From DASUPK01 sp963747425 (GTDB lineage Bacteria; Actinomycetota; Thermoleophilia; Solirubrobacterales; 70-9): a stretch of DNA of 64,000 nucleotides. A program made the position numbers and the translations under genes. Each line of letters opens with the position of its first letter. Within the stretch, counting starts at the first letter, position 1. Positions 49,192-58,168 of this stretch are shown piece after piece. Under the pieces are notes generated by a model. That model saw nothing but the letters and a program-made list of their open reading frames with translations, made no database searches and was not told the DNA's origin. The stretch covers positions 100,065 to 164,064 of the forward strand of contig CAVVFJ010000011.1 in assembly GCA_963747425.1 (NCBI GenBank). The letters run 5' to 3'.

Positions 49192-49533
49192 TTGGCCGTC
49201 AACGTGTTGTTCGCGGGCATCGCCGTCGCCGACCTGGACGCCGCCATCGAGTGGTACGAGCGGCTGCTTGGTGTGCCTCCCGACATGGCTCCGAACGAGA
49301 CCGAGCGGACCTGGCGGCTGACCGGCGAGAGCTGGATCTACGTCGTCGCCGATCCCGAGCGCGCCGGCAAGAGCCTGGTCACGGTGATGGTCGACGACCT
49401 CGATGAGCGCCTGGCCGGAATGGAGGCGAGGGGCATCGAGGTGGGTGAGATCGAGACGATCAACGAGAGGACCCGGAAGGTCGGGATCCTCGATCCCGCG
49501 GGGAACCTGATCTCCTTCGGCCAGGCCGGTTAG
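49192..49533 (+). CDS. VOC/glyoxalase-like protein
   Basis: 113 residues from TTG 49192; AAAGGAG is 6 bases upstream. VOC beta-alpha-beta units: VNVLFAGIAVADLDAAIEWYERLLG and VGILDPAGNLISFGQ. Metal ligands of glyoxalase I (His/Glu) are only partly seen, so it may be a non-catalytic binding member. Its stop overlaps the end of DUF1015 by 4 bases. Confidence 0.75.
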   Translation: MAVNVLFAGIAVADLDAAIEWYERLLGVPPDMAPNETERTWRLTGESWIYVVADPERAGKSLVTVMVDDLDERLAGMEARGIEVGEIETINERTRKVGILDPAGNLISFGQAG

Positions 49534-50786
49534 CCGAGCGGGTTGAAGGCGATCCCGGTGAGGAGCTTGGGAAAGAAGTAGGTCGACTTCGGGGGCATCG
49601 TCTCTCCCTCCGCCGCCACCGTGCGGACCTGATCTATGGGCGTGGGGCGGAGTACGAATCCGGCCTGGTACTCGCCGGAGGCCAGCTTCTTGAAGACGTC
49701 ACCGATCTGGGGCGTATAGCCAATACGCCGCTTCGCGGCGATGTCCTCGGTGGTCATGCCGACGATGCCCTTGAGGATGAGCTCCTCGAGGATCGCCGCG
49801 TCCAGGGTCCGGTAGGCGTCGGAGTAGCCCGCGAGAGCCTCGTCGAGCCGCGCCGTGTCTCTGAGGCTCAACCTGAAACAGCGCTCATAGCGCGACTCCA
49901 TGAAGCCGAAGACGCCGACTCCCTCGGTGCCCGCCGGGTCGAGATCCGGGACGGGGACCTGCTCGACGTCGAAGATCTCACTCACGGCGTCCCTGATCGT
50001 CTCCTCCGGGGCCGGACCGTCGGTCCGGGTTGACAGCAGCCTGTGGGTCGGGAAGACGGTGAGGCCCGGGTCCTCGAGCGAGACCAGCGCCATCAGGACG
50101 TAGTCGGCGGGGCCGCCGGCGCCGACCTCGCGCTGGTAGGCGAGCGAGGTCTCGTAGCGATGGTGGCCGTCGGCGATCAGCAGCTCTCCTGCCTCGAGCT
50201 CGGCGGCGACGGCCTCGTGCACGGCCGGGTCGGCGACCCGCCAGACGCGGTGGGTGGTGCCGTCGGTGTCGGTGACCTCGCCCCAGGGATCCCCGCCGAG
50301 CGCGGGCTCGAGGTGCTGCCAGGCGTCGCCGGGATGCAGGGCGAAGATCGGCGAGAGGTTGTGCCGGGTCGCCCGGGTGAGCCGCAGCCGGTCCTCCTTC
50401 GGGCCGGGCTGGGTGCGCTCGTGGGGGCGGATGCCCTCGCCGTACGGGGCAAGCCTCACGCGCGCGAGGAACCCGCGGCGGGTGAGCCGCGATCGGTCGG
50501 GCGCCGTGTAGTCCTGCTCCAGCGCCCAGATCTGGGGCTCGTCGTCGCGGCTGAGCGCTCCCTCCTCGGTCCAGCGGCCGAGCAGCGTCGCCGCATGCTG
50601 GTACGGATTTCCGCCGTCGGGATCTCGCGGCAGGTCCAGCTCGACGACGTTGTAGGGCGAGCGCGAGGCGAGCTCGGCGCGCTGGTCCTCGTCGATCACG
50701 TCATAGGGAGGGGCGACGACGTCGTCGAGCGCGCCGACCTTGTCGAGGTCGTAGTGGAGCGCCTGGAGCGGTAGTACCTCTGCCAC
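49530..50786 (-). CDS. DUF1015 protein
   Basis: 418 residues with the DUF1015 start VAPPYDVIDEDQRAEL, GIRPHERTQPGPKEDRLRL (Glu/His/Arg-rich active-like segment), LIADGHHRYETSLAYQ and the C-terminal PKLLTGIAFNPLG. The family is linked to serine kinase SerK-like functions in some lineages, where it phosphorylates serine with ADP; members here are unproven. It is monocistronic. Confidence 0.88.
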   Translation of the reverse strand: MAEVLPLQALHYDLDKVGALDDVVAPPYDVIDEDQRAELASRSPYNVVELDLPRDPDGGNPYQHAATLLGRWTEEGALSRDDEPQIWALEQDYTAPDRSRLTRRGFLARVRLAPYGEGIRPHERTQPGPKEDRLRLTRATRHNLSPIFALHPGDAWQHLEPALGGDPWGEVTDTDGTTHRVWRVADPAVHEAVAAELEAGELLIADGHHRYETSLAYQREVGAGGPADYVLMALVSLEDPGLTVFPTHRLLSTRTDGPAPEETIRDAVSEIFDVEQVPVPDLDPAGTEGVGVFGFMESRYERCFRLSLRDTARLDEALAGYSDAYRTLDAAILEELILKGIVGMTTEDIAAKRRIGYTPQIGDVFKKLASGEYQAGFVLRPTPIDQVRTVAAEGETMPPKSTYFFPKLLTGIAFNPLG

Positions 50787-50788
50787 GG

Positions 50789-51538
50789 GTGCGACACCCT
50801 AGACTCGCCGGCCACGACGCTCTCTCGTCACGCAGCGAGCGCCACACGTCACACCTGCTCAATTCGCATCGAGGCGACGTATCCGCCAAACAGAGCGAGA
50901 AGGCGCGGCAGCTGCGCGCTGAGCAGGACCTGACGATCGACGAGATCGCCGAGCGACTTGCCGTCTCCCGAACGACGGTCTACTTCTGGGTCGGCTGCCA
51001 TGCCAAGGCGCAAGTGCACGGCCCGCGGTGGCCCGGCGCACACAAAGGGCGACATCGGACCCAGCGGAAGTCCTGACGTCATCGGGAAGACCGGCCTACG
51101 AGCTCGGCCGCCGGCAAATTCCGAGGTTGGCTCGCCTGTCCACTTTCAAAGATCTCGTGTGTCTCTATATCGGGGCGGGCTACAAGCGAAACCGGAAGAC
51201 GGTCTCCAGTCGCCACCTCCGACCCAGCGGCAATGCGGCTCGCTGTGCACTGGCTGGATCAATTCACGACGAAGCAGTTGATCTTTGCGATCCAGTATCA
51301 CGCCGATCAACGGCCCAACAGGTTGCGGGCGTATTGGGAGGGAGAACTTCGAGTACCGGACATGCCGATCGAAGTTCTACGGAAGTCGAACAGCGGACAA
51401 CTCGCACATCGGACCTGGCGGTCGAAGCACGGGGTGCTAACCGTGAAAGTGCACGACACCACCTTGCGCGCCCGCGGGCAGGGATGGATCGATTACATGC
51501 GAACCGACTGGCTAGACTCGCCACCGCCCGGGGCGTAG
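50789..51538 (+). pseudogene. Broken HTH plus LAGLIDADG-like regulatory protein
   Basis: Three frame fragments add up to one known actinobacterial layout. An HTH start (SEKARQLRAEQDLTIDEIAE, then RLAVSRTTVYFWV) reads from about 50876 to 51020. A second frame gives FKDLVCLYIGAGYKRNRKTV (about 51137-51200). A third gives IQYHADQRPNRLRAYW and SKHGVLTVKVHDTTLRAR to the stop at 51538. The C-terminal blocks resemble LAGLIDADG-like domains. Two frame changes plus lost linker sequence make it a decayed gene. Its stop lies inside the tRNA-Pro that follows. The family match is from recalled sequence pattern. Confidence 0.6.
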
Positions 51539-51603
51539 CGAAGCCTGGTTATCGCGCGGCTTTTGGGGAGCCGAGATCCCCGGTTCGAATCCGGGCGCCC
51601 CAG
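51529..51603 (+). tRNA. tRNA-Pro (anticodon TGG)
   Basis: The cloverleaf closes: D stem GCGA/TCGC, anticodon stem CGGCT/AGCCG with loop TTTGGGG and anticodon TGG at 34-36, variable AGATC, T stem CCCGG/CCGGG with loop TTCGAAT. The acceptor has G2-C71 to G7-C66 paired but C1 faces A72, and the discriminator is G73, while proline tRNAs normally have G72 and A73. CCA is not encoded. So it is either an odd or a non-functional copy. Confidence 0.85.
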
Positions 51604-51618
51604 ACCTCGTGCGCAGTA

Positions 51619-52404
51619 TCAACCACTGTGCTCCACCCGATCGATCGCGGCGTGGGTGCTCTTCGCGGCCTCCGGATCGGCCAGATCGATCCCGGGCGGC
51701 AGCTCCACGTGCAGCTCGCCCGACGGGTCGAGCCCGATGTGCGCCGTCTCGGCGCGGCAGTCGAGGACGTGCCCGCCGCGCGTTCGGTCCTCGCTGATGA
51801 AGTGGAGGTGCCAGCCGGCGACCTCGATCCCCTCGGCGTACTCCGGGAAGCGGAAGCCGAGCATGGTGCCGTCCACGCCGGTGAGCTCGAAGACGCGCTG
51901 CTCGCCCACCACCTCGGTCAGCGGCCTGTACGGCGGCTCCTGGCGCGGAACCGATCGCGCCCTGACCTGCTCGAAGCGGCCGTCGATTCGGACCGCGCAG
52001 GAGGCGGTGTCCGCCGGGATCCTCCGGTCGATCTCGGCGAGCAGCCGATCGTGATCGATCGACCCCTCGAGGTCGAACTCGATCGCCGGCTCGAACGGGG
52101 CGACCACCGCGAACGGAGTTCTCTCCTCCTGCGGCACCTCCGAGATGTTGCCCTCGACGTCCGCGCGATAGAACCGCCCGTCGATCGCGATCATCTCGCC
52201 GTCCAGATGGTTGAGGGTCCCGAGCCCGAGGTCGCCGTGCTCCGCGAGCTCGGCGAAGCTGACGTCGCCCTCGAAGGATCCCTCCAGCAGCGCCCCGATC
52301 GTCGACGCCTGGAAGAGCACGTGCGGGTCATGCTCGGCGTGCAGGTCGGCGTGACGCATGGCCTCGACGTGCAGCGAGCGGATCCAGCGTTCGTCGAGGC
52401 TCAA
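51619..52404 (-). CDS. budA: Alpha-acetolactate decarboxylase
   Basis: 261 residues from TTG 52404, sharing TTGA with the hydroxylase stop. Family blocks are LFQASTIGALLEGSFEGDVSF, LGLGTLNHLDGEMIAIDG, VPQEERTPFAVVA, and the zinc-ligand motif GWHLHFISEDRTRGGHVLD (three His). It converts acetolactate to acetoin, moving pyruvate overflow into a neutral product. No acetolactate synthase or butanediol dehydrogenase is nearby. Coupling to a lipid hydroxylase is odd. Confidence 0.9.
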   Translation of the reverse strand: MSLDERWIRSLHVEAMRHADLHAEHDPHVLFQASTIGALLEGSFEGDVSFAELAEHGDLGLGTLNHLDGEMIAIDGRFYRADVEGNISEVPQEERTPFAVVAPFEPAIEFDLEGSIDHDRLLAEIDRRIPADTASCAVRIDGRFEQVRARSVPRQEPPYRPLTEVVGEQRVFELTGVDGTMLGFRFPEYAEGIEVAGWHLHFISEDRTRGGHVLDCRAETAHIGLDPSGELHVELPPGIDLADPEAAKSTHAAIDRVEHSG

Positions 52405-53075
52405 CGCGCCGGGTCCAGCGTTCGCGCCGTCTCGGACTTCGGCACCTCGCGCTGATCCGGGTTGGTGCCAAGGACCCGGTCGCTCACGTTGTTGGTGATC
52501 CCGTGCCAGAAGTGCTCGTTCTTGAAGTGGTGGAGGCGGTGGTTTCGCCAGATCGCCTTGTAGGCGCCGGTGCGCGGCCGGTAGGCGGTGTGGATCAGGA
52601 AGTGGGTCCACTCGTAGACGAAGACCATGCAATAGCCGGCGATCGCGGCGCTGACCATCGCGCCCAGCGGCACCGGCCCCGCGACCAGGGTCACGATCCC
52701 GACCCCCAGCGCGATGGTGAGCGGCACCGCCACCACCATCAGGAACGCCGCCTGCCACCAGTAGAGGAGGACCATGTCCAGGTCGTTCGGGTCGCCATGG
52801 TGAGCGCGGTGGGCGCGGGCCGCCACGGTCTCCAGCTCGCGGCCGCGGACCCTGACCGGATTCGCGTGGAGCAGGTAGACGTGGATCGCCCACTCACCGA
52901 ACGGGTAGATGGCCAGCATCGCCGCGACGGCGACGCCGTCGCGCCAGCTCAGGTCGCCGACGACCGCGCGCACCACCAACAGCACCAGGACGCCCACGCC
53001 GAGCGCCCAGGGCGACTCCTTGCGCAGGAACTCCCGCCGCGCCTGCCCGAGCGAGCTGACCTCTCCGGAACGCAC
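52401..53075 (-). CDS. Sterol desaturase/fatty acid hydroxylase family protein
   Basis: 224 residues from GTG 53075. Eight histidine ligands cluster in the family motifs: EWAIHVYLLH, ARAHRAHH, YEWTHFLIHTAY, RNHRLHHFKN and EHFWH. Several membrane helices surround them. The enzyme is a di-iron hydroxylase or desaturase of membrane lipids, carotenoids or sterol-like molecules. It overlaps acetolactate decarboxylase. Confidence 0.86.
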   Translation of the reverse strand: MRSGEVSSLGQARREFLRKESPWALGVGVLVLLVVRAVVGDLSWRDGVAVAAMLAIYPFGEWAIHVYLLHANPVRVRGRELETVAARAHRAHHGDPNDLDMVLLYWWQAAFLMVVAVPLTIALGVGIVTLVAGPVPLGAMVSAAIAGYCMVFVYEWTHFLIHTAYRPRTGAYKAIWRNHRLHHFKNEHFWHGITNNVSDRVLGTNPDQREVPKSETARTLDPAR

Positions 53076-53188
53076 CGTCAGGGCAGCGTAGTGCTCGGGC
53101 CGACTGCGACACGCCGATGCACGCCTGGGTAGAGTGCTCGTCTACGCATTTCTAGGTATAGGCGACGAGCAGAGGAAACGGGGCGAAA

Positions 53189-55157
53189 GTGACGGGCAGA
53201 TCCGCGAAGTCGACGATCCGTAGGCGGCGATCGGTGGCGATCGCGCTCGCACTCGGGCTGCTGGTCGCGCTGCCCGCGCTCGCCCTGGCACACATCGAGC
53301 GGGCCTCGTACTGGCCCGACCCGGCCGCCGACACCTCGGTCAGCCCGCCCGCAGGAGGATCGGTGCCCGCCGTCCGCGGCCTCTTCAGCGCGCTCAAGAA
53401 GAAGGAGCCCGGCAAGACGCGGGTCGTCTGCGGAAAGGTGCCGAAGAAGAAGGTGCGGAAGCACGGCAGCCGCAAGAAGCTCTCCAGGAACGAGTCGATC
53501 AAGTCGCTCAATGGAGGCCTGAGGTCGGCGCGAGCCAATGGCTACCAGCTGCGCCCCTCCCAACCCGCCATCCGGGTCAGCAAGAAGGAGGCCAAGAAGC
53601 TGCGCCGCTTCAACATCAAGCTGCTCCGGCGCTGCCGTTTCAACTCGATTCAGGCAGCCGTCACCGCCTCGCACAACAACGACCGGGTGGAGATCATGCC
53701 CGGCACCTATACGGAGCCTGCCTCGAGGGCCAAGCCGACCTTTGACCCGTCCTGCGCCGACCTCAAAGAGACCAACGACAAGGGCGAGACGGGCGCCGTG
53801 TCGTACCGCTACCAGGCGCAGTGCCCGAACGACCAGAACCTGATCGCGGTGATCGGCCGCGAGCCCGGGGCGAACCCGCCCCCGCAGCCTCCGTCGACGG
53901 ACCGTCACGGCATCCCGGACCTCGGGCCGTGCATCCGCTGCAACCTTCAGATCCAGGGCACCGGCGTCAGCCCCGACGACGTCGTGGTCGACGGCGGCGA
54001 CCCGGCCCTCGGGGATCATTCGGCGCCCGGGCCCAACCCGCCGCTCTACGCCAAGGACGTCGGCATCAGGGCGGACCGCGCCGACGGCTTCGTGCTCGAC
54101 AACGTCAAGGTGCGCCACGTCAACGAGCACGACGTCTACATCACGGAGACGGACGGCTCGCATGTCGACCGGGTGAAGATGCCCTACGCCGGCGAGTACG
54201 GCCTGCTCACCTTCGTCGCCGATCACTCGCTGATCGAGAACTGCGCCGCCTGGGGCAGCGGGGACTCGGGGCTCTATCCTGGCGCCGCCGCGGATCTCGG
54301 CGACGCCGTTCCGCCGGATCAGCGCCGCTACGGCACCGAGATGCGCAACTGCGACAGCTTCCACAACGCGCTCGGCTACTCGGGGACCGACGGCAACGCC
54401 GTCTGGATCCACGACAACGACGTTCTACGGAAACACCCAGGGCTTCTCGACGGACGTCTTCACCGCCCCGGGGCACCCCGGCTTCCCGCAGGACTCGGAC
54501 CTGATCGAGAACAACGACTTCTACTCGAACAACTTCAACGACTACCTGCCCCGCTGCACGGCCGGGCAGACGCCGGGGCCGATGGGCCCGAATCAGGGCT
54601 GCTCGGACTTCAGCCCAAGCGTGCCGGTCCCGATCGGCACCGGGCTCTGGATCGCGGGCGGCAACCACAACATCGTCCGCAACAACCACTTCTGGGACAA
54701 CTGGCGGCGCGGCGTCATGCTCTTCGGCGTGCCGGATCAACTCGTCTGTGGTCCGAGCGGCAGCGTCGACGCGAGCCAGCTCGCCGGCTGCGACCCAACC
54801 AAGGTCCCGCCGTCGACCTCGTACAACAACCAGTTCTACGGGAACGTCATGGGGGTCGCCCCCGACGGCTCCAAGCAGCCCAACGGCACGGACTTCTGGT
54901 GGGACGACTTTGTCGGCAACACCGGCAACTGCTGGCACGACAACACCGGGGTGAACGGCAATCGAGCCAGCGTGACCAGCACGCCGCCGCAGGCCCCGCT
55001 CGCCGGACAGTCCCTGCCTGCATTCCTGCCGGAGAACTGCTCGACCAGCACCGGCACGGGTGGGGCGGCGCAGGAGGCCGAGCTGCTCAACTGCTTCGCG
55101 GACATCACCGCGGACACGAGCACCTGCGACTGGTTCAGCACGCCCGCCAAGCCATAG
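53189..55157 (+). pseudogene. Secreted right-handed beta-helix protein with a +1 frameshift near 54421
   Basis: Frame one, from GTG 53189, gives a signal peptide (SVAIALALGLLVALPALALA), a lysine-rich region with KKKEPGK and KVPKKKVRKHGSRKK, then beta-helix repeats (DDVVVDGGDPALG; ADGFVLDNVKVRHVNEHDVYI; LIENCAAWGSGDSG) up to NAVWIHDND. There, one extra base near 54421 moves the frame. Frame two continues with FYGNTQGFSTDVFT, LIENNDFYSNNFNDYLPRC and IVRNNHFWDNWRRGVMLFG to 55157. Joined length is about 655 residues. This looks like an intact gene with a sequence error. A possible promoter/hairpin lies at 53136-53170. Confidence 0.8.
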
Positions 55158-55287
55158 CGAGCCCAGGGCGTGCGGGAGGGGGGCCGACCCGAGGAGCCTC
55201 TCCCGTTTGGCTCCGCGCGCCGGTCCCTTCCTGTTCCCGCGGTGTACCCCTGAGTAAGACTTGAAGACCGGCAGGCATCTTACCTAA

Positions 55288-55304
55288 TTTTGCTCTGGGC
55301 AAAA
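55288..55304. repeat. A/T-rich inverted repeat upstream of tRNA-Arg
   Basis: TTTTGC-TCTGG-GCAAAA is a 6-bp perfect stem with a 5-base loop, within the 55158-55385 gap between the beta-helix gene and tRNA-Arg. It could be a weak terminator or part of the tRNA promoter. The rest of the 228-base gap shows nothing else that I can assign. Confidence 0.35.
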
Positions 55305-55385
55305 GTGAGTAGTCCGATCGTCCACTCTTGGGCGCACGCGACGGCGCGATTGGCCGTGAGGGGCGGCGGTACGCTCCTCCTGCCG

Positions 55386-55462
<77 letters not shown>

Positions 55463-55573
55463 AGGGCCTGAGGTCTTCTCTCCGAAACTCTCGTGCCCGG
55501 CGTGGGTTAGATTGCCGGAGCTTCATGGGACAGAATCCCGAGGAGGGGACTCGGGTTGAGAGAGGAGAACAAC

Positions 55574-56833
55574 TTGCCCGCCCACGCCGTTTCGGTCCGA
55601 GTCTGGAAGAACTTCGCCATCGTCGCCGCTGTCGTGGCGGGTCTGGTGTTGTCCGCCGCCCTCGCGCAGCGAGCCGACGCCAAGGCCAAGGGGAAGGGCC
55701 ATGCCAAGGTCACCAAACCCACCAAGGGCCCGAAGGGCTTGAAGTTCTACAAGCCGCCGAAGAAGAAGAAGCTGCCGAAGCAACACGGGACGCTGATCTG
55801 GACCCGCAAGGCGACCGGTCTCGTCCCGCTCGCCAACGCCAGGTACACGAAGCTCGTCCTCTACACCTCGCGCACGCCCCAGGGGTCCAAGACCGCCGTG
55901 TCCGGCTCGGTCAGCGTCCCGAGGGGCAAGCCGCCGAAGAAGGGCTGGCCCGTGATCACCTGGGCGCACGGGACGACCGGCGTCGCGGACGTCTGCGCGC
56001 CGTCCCGCAACAGCGTCACCTCGCCCGCGCAGCCCTACATCTCCTACATCTATCCCGACCTGAACGCCTGGCTCCAGGCGGGCTACGCCGTGTTGCAGAC
56101 CGACTACCAGGGTCTCGGCACGCCGGGCAAGCACGCCTATCTGGTGGGCAAGGCGGAGGGCCGCAGCGTCCTCGACATCGTCAGCGCCGCGCGCCAGCTC
56201 GACCCCAAGATCAGCAGGCGGTACCTGATCGCCGGGCACTCCCAGGGCGGTCAGTCGGCTCTGTTCGCCGCGAGCGAGGCCGCGCGCTGGACCCCGAAGC
56301 TGAAGCTCCGCGGCACCGTGGCGTTCGCACCGGCGTCGCACGTCCTCGACCAGTCGGCACTGCTGCCGTCGCTGACCAGCCCGAGCTCGCTGACGGCGCT
56401 TGCCACGCTGATCATCGACGGTGCGTCCACGCAGTCGAGCGCGATCAACGTCAACGCGATCCTCTCGGACCAGGTGCTCGGCTTCTACCCGCTGCTCCAG
56501 AGCCAGTGCCTGGCGCAGCTCGGTACCTCCGGTGAGCTCGGCGGCATCCCGCCGTCCCAGCTCGAGCGCCCCGGAGCCGATCTCAGCGCCCTCAACCCGG
56601 TGCTGGCGGCGATGAACCCGGCGGTCCGGACAGCGCCGCCGATCCAGCTCGAGCAGGGGACGGCCGACACGACCGTGTTCCCGTTCCTCACGGACCAGCT
56701 CAACGGCGAGCTGGTCGGGCTCGGCGATCAGGTCACCTACCTGAAGTACCCGGGCATCACACACGCGGGCGTCGTGACGGCCGGGGAGGCCGACGCGCTC
56801 GCCTTCTTCCAGGCACACCTGCCCGGACGCTGA
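55574..56833 (+). CDS. Secreted lipase-like alpha/beta hydrolase
   Basis: 419 residues from TTG 55574, chosen because AGGAG lies 6 bases upstream. A hydrophobic signal (NFAIVAAVVAGLVLSAALAQ) is followed by a lysine-rich stretch (KAKGKGHAKVTKPTKGPKG, KKKKLPK). The fold is alpha/beta hydrolase: oxyanion HGTTGV, nucleophile elbow GHSQGG (about Ser 227), Asp in EQGTADTTVFP and His in GITHAGV. It resembles secretory lipases (LIP family). Substrate unknown. A strong terminator follows. Confidence 0.86.
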   Translation: MPAHAVSVRVWKNFAIVAAVVAGLVLSAALAQRADAKAKGKGHAKVTKPTKGPKGLKFYKPPKKKKLPKQHGTLIWTRKATGLVPLANARYTKLVLYTSRTPQGSKTAVSGSVSVPRGKPPKKGWPVITWAHGTTGVADVCAPSRNSVTSPAQPYISYIYPDLNAWLQAGYAVLQTDYQGLGTPGKHAYLVGKAEGRSVLDIVSAARQLDPKISRRYLIAGHSQGGQSALFAASEAARWTPKLKLRGTVAFAPASHVLDQSALLPSLTSPSSLTALATLIIDGASTQSSAINVNAILSDQVLGFYPLLQSQCLAQLGTSGELGGIPPSQLERPGADLSALNPVLAAMNPAVRTAPPIQLEQGTADTTVFPFLTDQLNGELVGLGDQVTYLKYPGITHAGVVTAGEADALAFFQAHLPGR

Positions 56834-56840
56834 GCCGTGC

Positions 56841-56869
56841 ACCCGGGGCCGCAGCCGGCGGCCCCGGGT
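56841..56869 (+). terminator. Terminator-like hairpin after the lipase gene
   Basis: ACCCGGGGCCGC (56841-56852), loop AGCCG, GCGGCCCCGGGT (56858-56869): a perfect 12-bp stem 8 bases after the lipase stop and 21 bases before tRNA-His. No U-tract. It should end lipase transcription before the tRNA. Confidence 0.65.
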
Positions 56870-56890
56870 CCCGCTAGATTGAGGGCACGC

Positions 56891-56964
56891 GGTGGGCGTA
56901 GCTCAGTTGGTAGAGCTCCTGGTTGTGGTCCAGGTGGTCGCCGGTTCGAGTCCGGTCGCTCACC
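56891..56964 (+). tRNA. tRNA-His (anticodon GTG)
   Basis: Starts with the extra G(-1) typical of histidine tRNA; acceptor GTGGGCG/CGCTCAC pairs with one G-U, discriminator C73. Anticodon stem CCTGG/CCAGG with loop TTGTGGT and GTG at 34-36; T stem GCCGG/CCGGT with loop TTCGAGT. CCA is not encoded. Confidence 0.95.
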
Positions 56965-57091
56965 CTTCAGGAAGTCCCGGTTAAGCGAGGTTTTCTGCGT
57001 GGGCCGCCGGGTTGTCCCAAGGGGGGCTGAGAGGTTAGGGTCGGCCTGCGGTACCAGGGGCAGCAGCATCGATAAGGGGGTAGGAGGAAGT

Positions 57092-57487
57092 ATGGGAGCA
57101 GATGAAAACGTCGCGATCATGCGGCGCGCTTACGAGGCGTTCAACGCGGCCGACATGGACACTCTGATCGAGGTCTTCGACGAGAACATCGTCTGGCACC
57201 TGCCGGGGCGGAGCTCGATGGCCGACGACTACCAGGGCCGCGACGCGACTCTCGCCTACTTCGGCCAGATCGGGGAGAGGACCGGTGGCACCTTCCAGGC
57301 CGAGCTGCAGCAATTGTTCGCCGGCGATGACGGCCGCGTGGTCGGCCTCCAGCGCAGTACCGGAGAGCGAGACGGCAAGAGCCTGGATGTGAGCAATTGC
57401 ATCGTCTTCGAGCTCAAGGACGGCAAGGTCGTCGACGGCCGGGAGCACTTCAACGATCTCTACGTCTGGGACGAGTTCTGGTCGTAG
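57092..57487 (+). CDS. SnoaL/NTF2-like protein
   Basis: 131 residues from ATG 57092 with TAGGAGGAAG just upstream. NTF2 fold: MRRAYEAFNAADMDTLIEVF, IVWHLPGRSSMADDYQGRDAT, and CIVFELKDGKVVDGREHFNDLYVWDEFW. It resembles limonene-epoxide-hydrolase-like and ketosteroid-isomerase-like members, but catalytic residues cannot be assigned. It is not linked in an operon. Confidence 0.78.
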   Translation: MGADENVAIMRRAYEAFNAADMDTLIEVFDENIVWHLPGRSSMADDYQGRDATLAYFGQIGERTGGTFQAELQQLFAGDDGRVVGLQRSTGERDGKSLDVSNCIVFELKDGKVVDGREHFNDLYVWDEFWS

Positions 57488-57586
57488 GCCCAGGCGGCAT
57501 CAGGGTTCGCTGTACGCCCGCTGCTTGAGCCGGGCGCGGAATGGACCGGATTCATGCTCGGCGTCAGCGTTGCCGATGGAGCGGCA

Positions 57587-58168
57587 ATGGCGCAAGACGG
57601 ATCGGTGACTCAGAGTTCGGTGCCCGGCAGGCGTTCAATCCTCGCCACACTCGTGCTGGCCGCGCTTGCCGCGGCCGTGCTCCTGCCCGCCCCCGCGCGG
57701 GCGGCGTGGAAGGACTTCAACTTCAGCGCCAATTTCTACAACGAGTACGGCTGGTGCCAGGCCTACGGGCACCCCACGACGGCGAGCGCACCCAATCCTG
57801 GCGGCTGCCAGGGCAGGGCCGCCGGTGGGCCCTCGCCGTGGACCAACGGCGCACGGCTCGCACTGGACTGGAGCGCCGACTACAGAGCCGACGTCGGGGT
57901 CGTGAAGACGGTCCATATCTCCTCGAATGGCGGAACCGACGCGGCTGACCTACAGGGCTACACCAACAGCCCGCAGTGGGAGCGGATGATCGTCAACAAG
58001 GGCAACATCCCGGGCTTCCCCCTGGTCGCCACCGGCACGGATTGGAATCAGCACCCGGGCTGGTACAACGGCGCCCTCTCCGTGGACATGCAGTACCACC
58101 AGCAGTGGTACGCGCCGAAGACGAGCGGCTATTCGATCGCGCTGCAAGGCTGGTTCGGAACACCGTGA
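57587..58168 (+). CDS. Secreted protein of unknown function
   Basis: 193 residues from ATG 57587; GGAG lies 5 bases upstream, so this start is preferred over ATG 57554. The signal peptide is SILATLVLAALAAAVLLPAP with ARA cleavage. The mature part is Trp/Tyr/Asn-rich (FNFSANFYNEYGWCQAYG; WNQHPGWYNGALSVDMQYHQ) with two Cys, a composition seen in carbohydrate-binding or wall proteins. No family recognised. Its stop overlaps the lipoprotein start. Confidence 0.65.
   Translation: MAQDGSVTQSSVPGRRSILATLVLAALAAAVLLPAPARAAWKDFNFSANFYNEYGWCQAYGHPTTASAPNPGGCQGRAAGGPSPWTNGARLALDWSADYRADVGVVKTVHISSNGGTDAADLQGYTNSPQWERMIVNKGNIPGFPLVATGTDWNQHPGWYNGALSVDMQYHQQWYAPKTSGYSIALQGWFGTP

Noticed and set aside
55288..55304. 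Terminator after the beta-helix gene
   Set aside because: The stem is only 6 bp and A/T-rich with no proper T-run on the right side; left as a repeat only.
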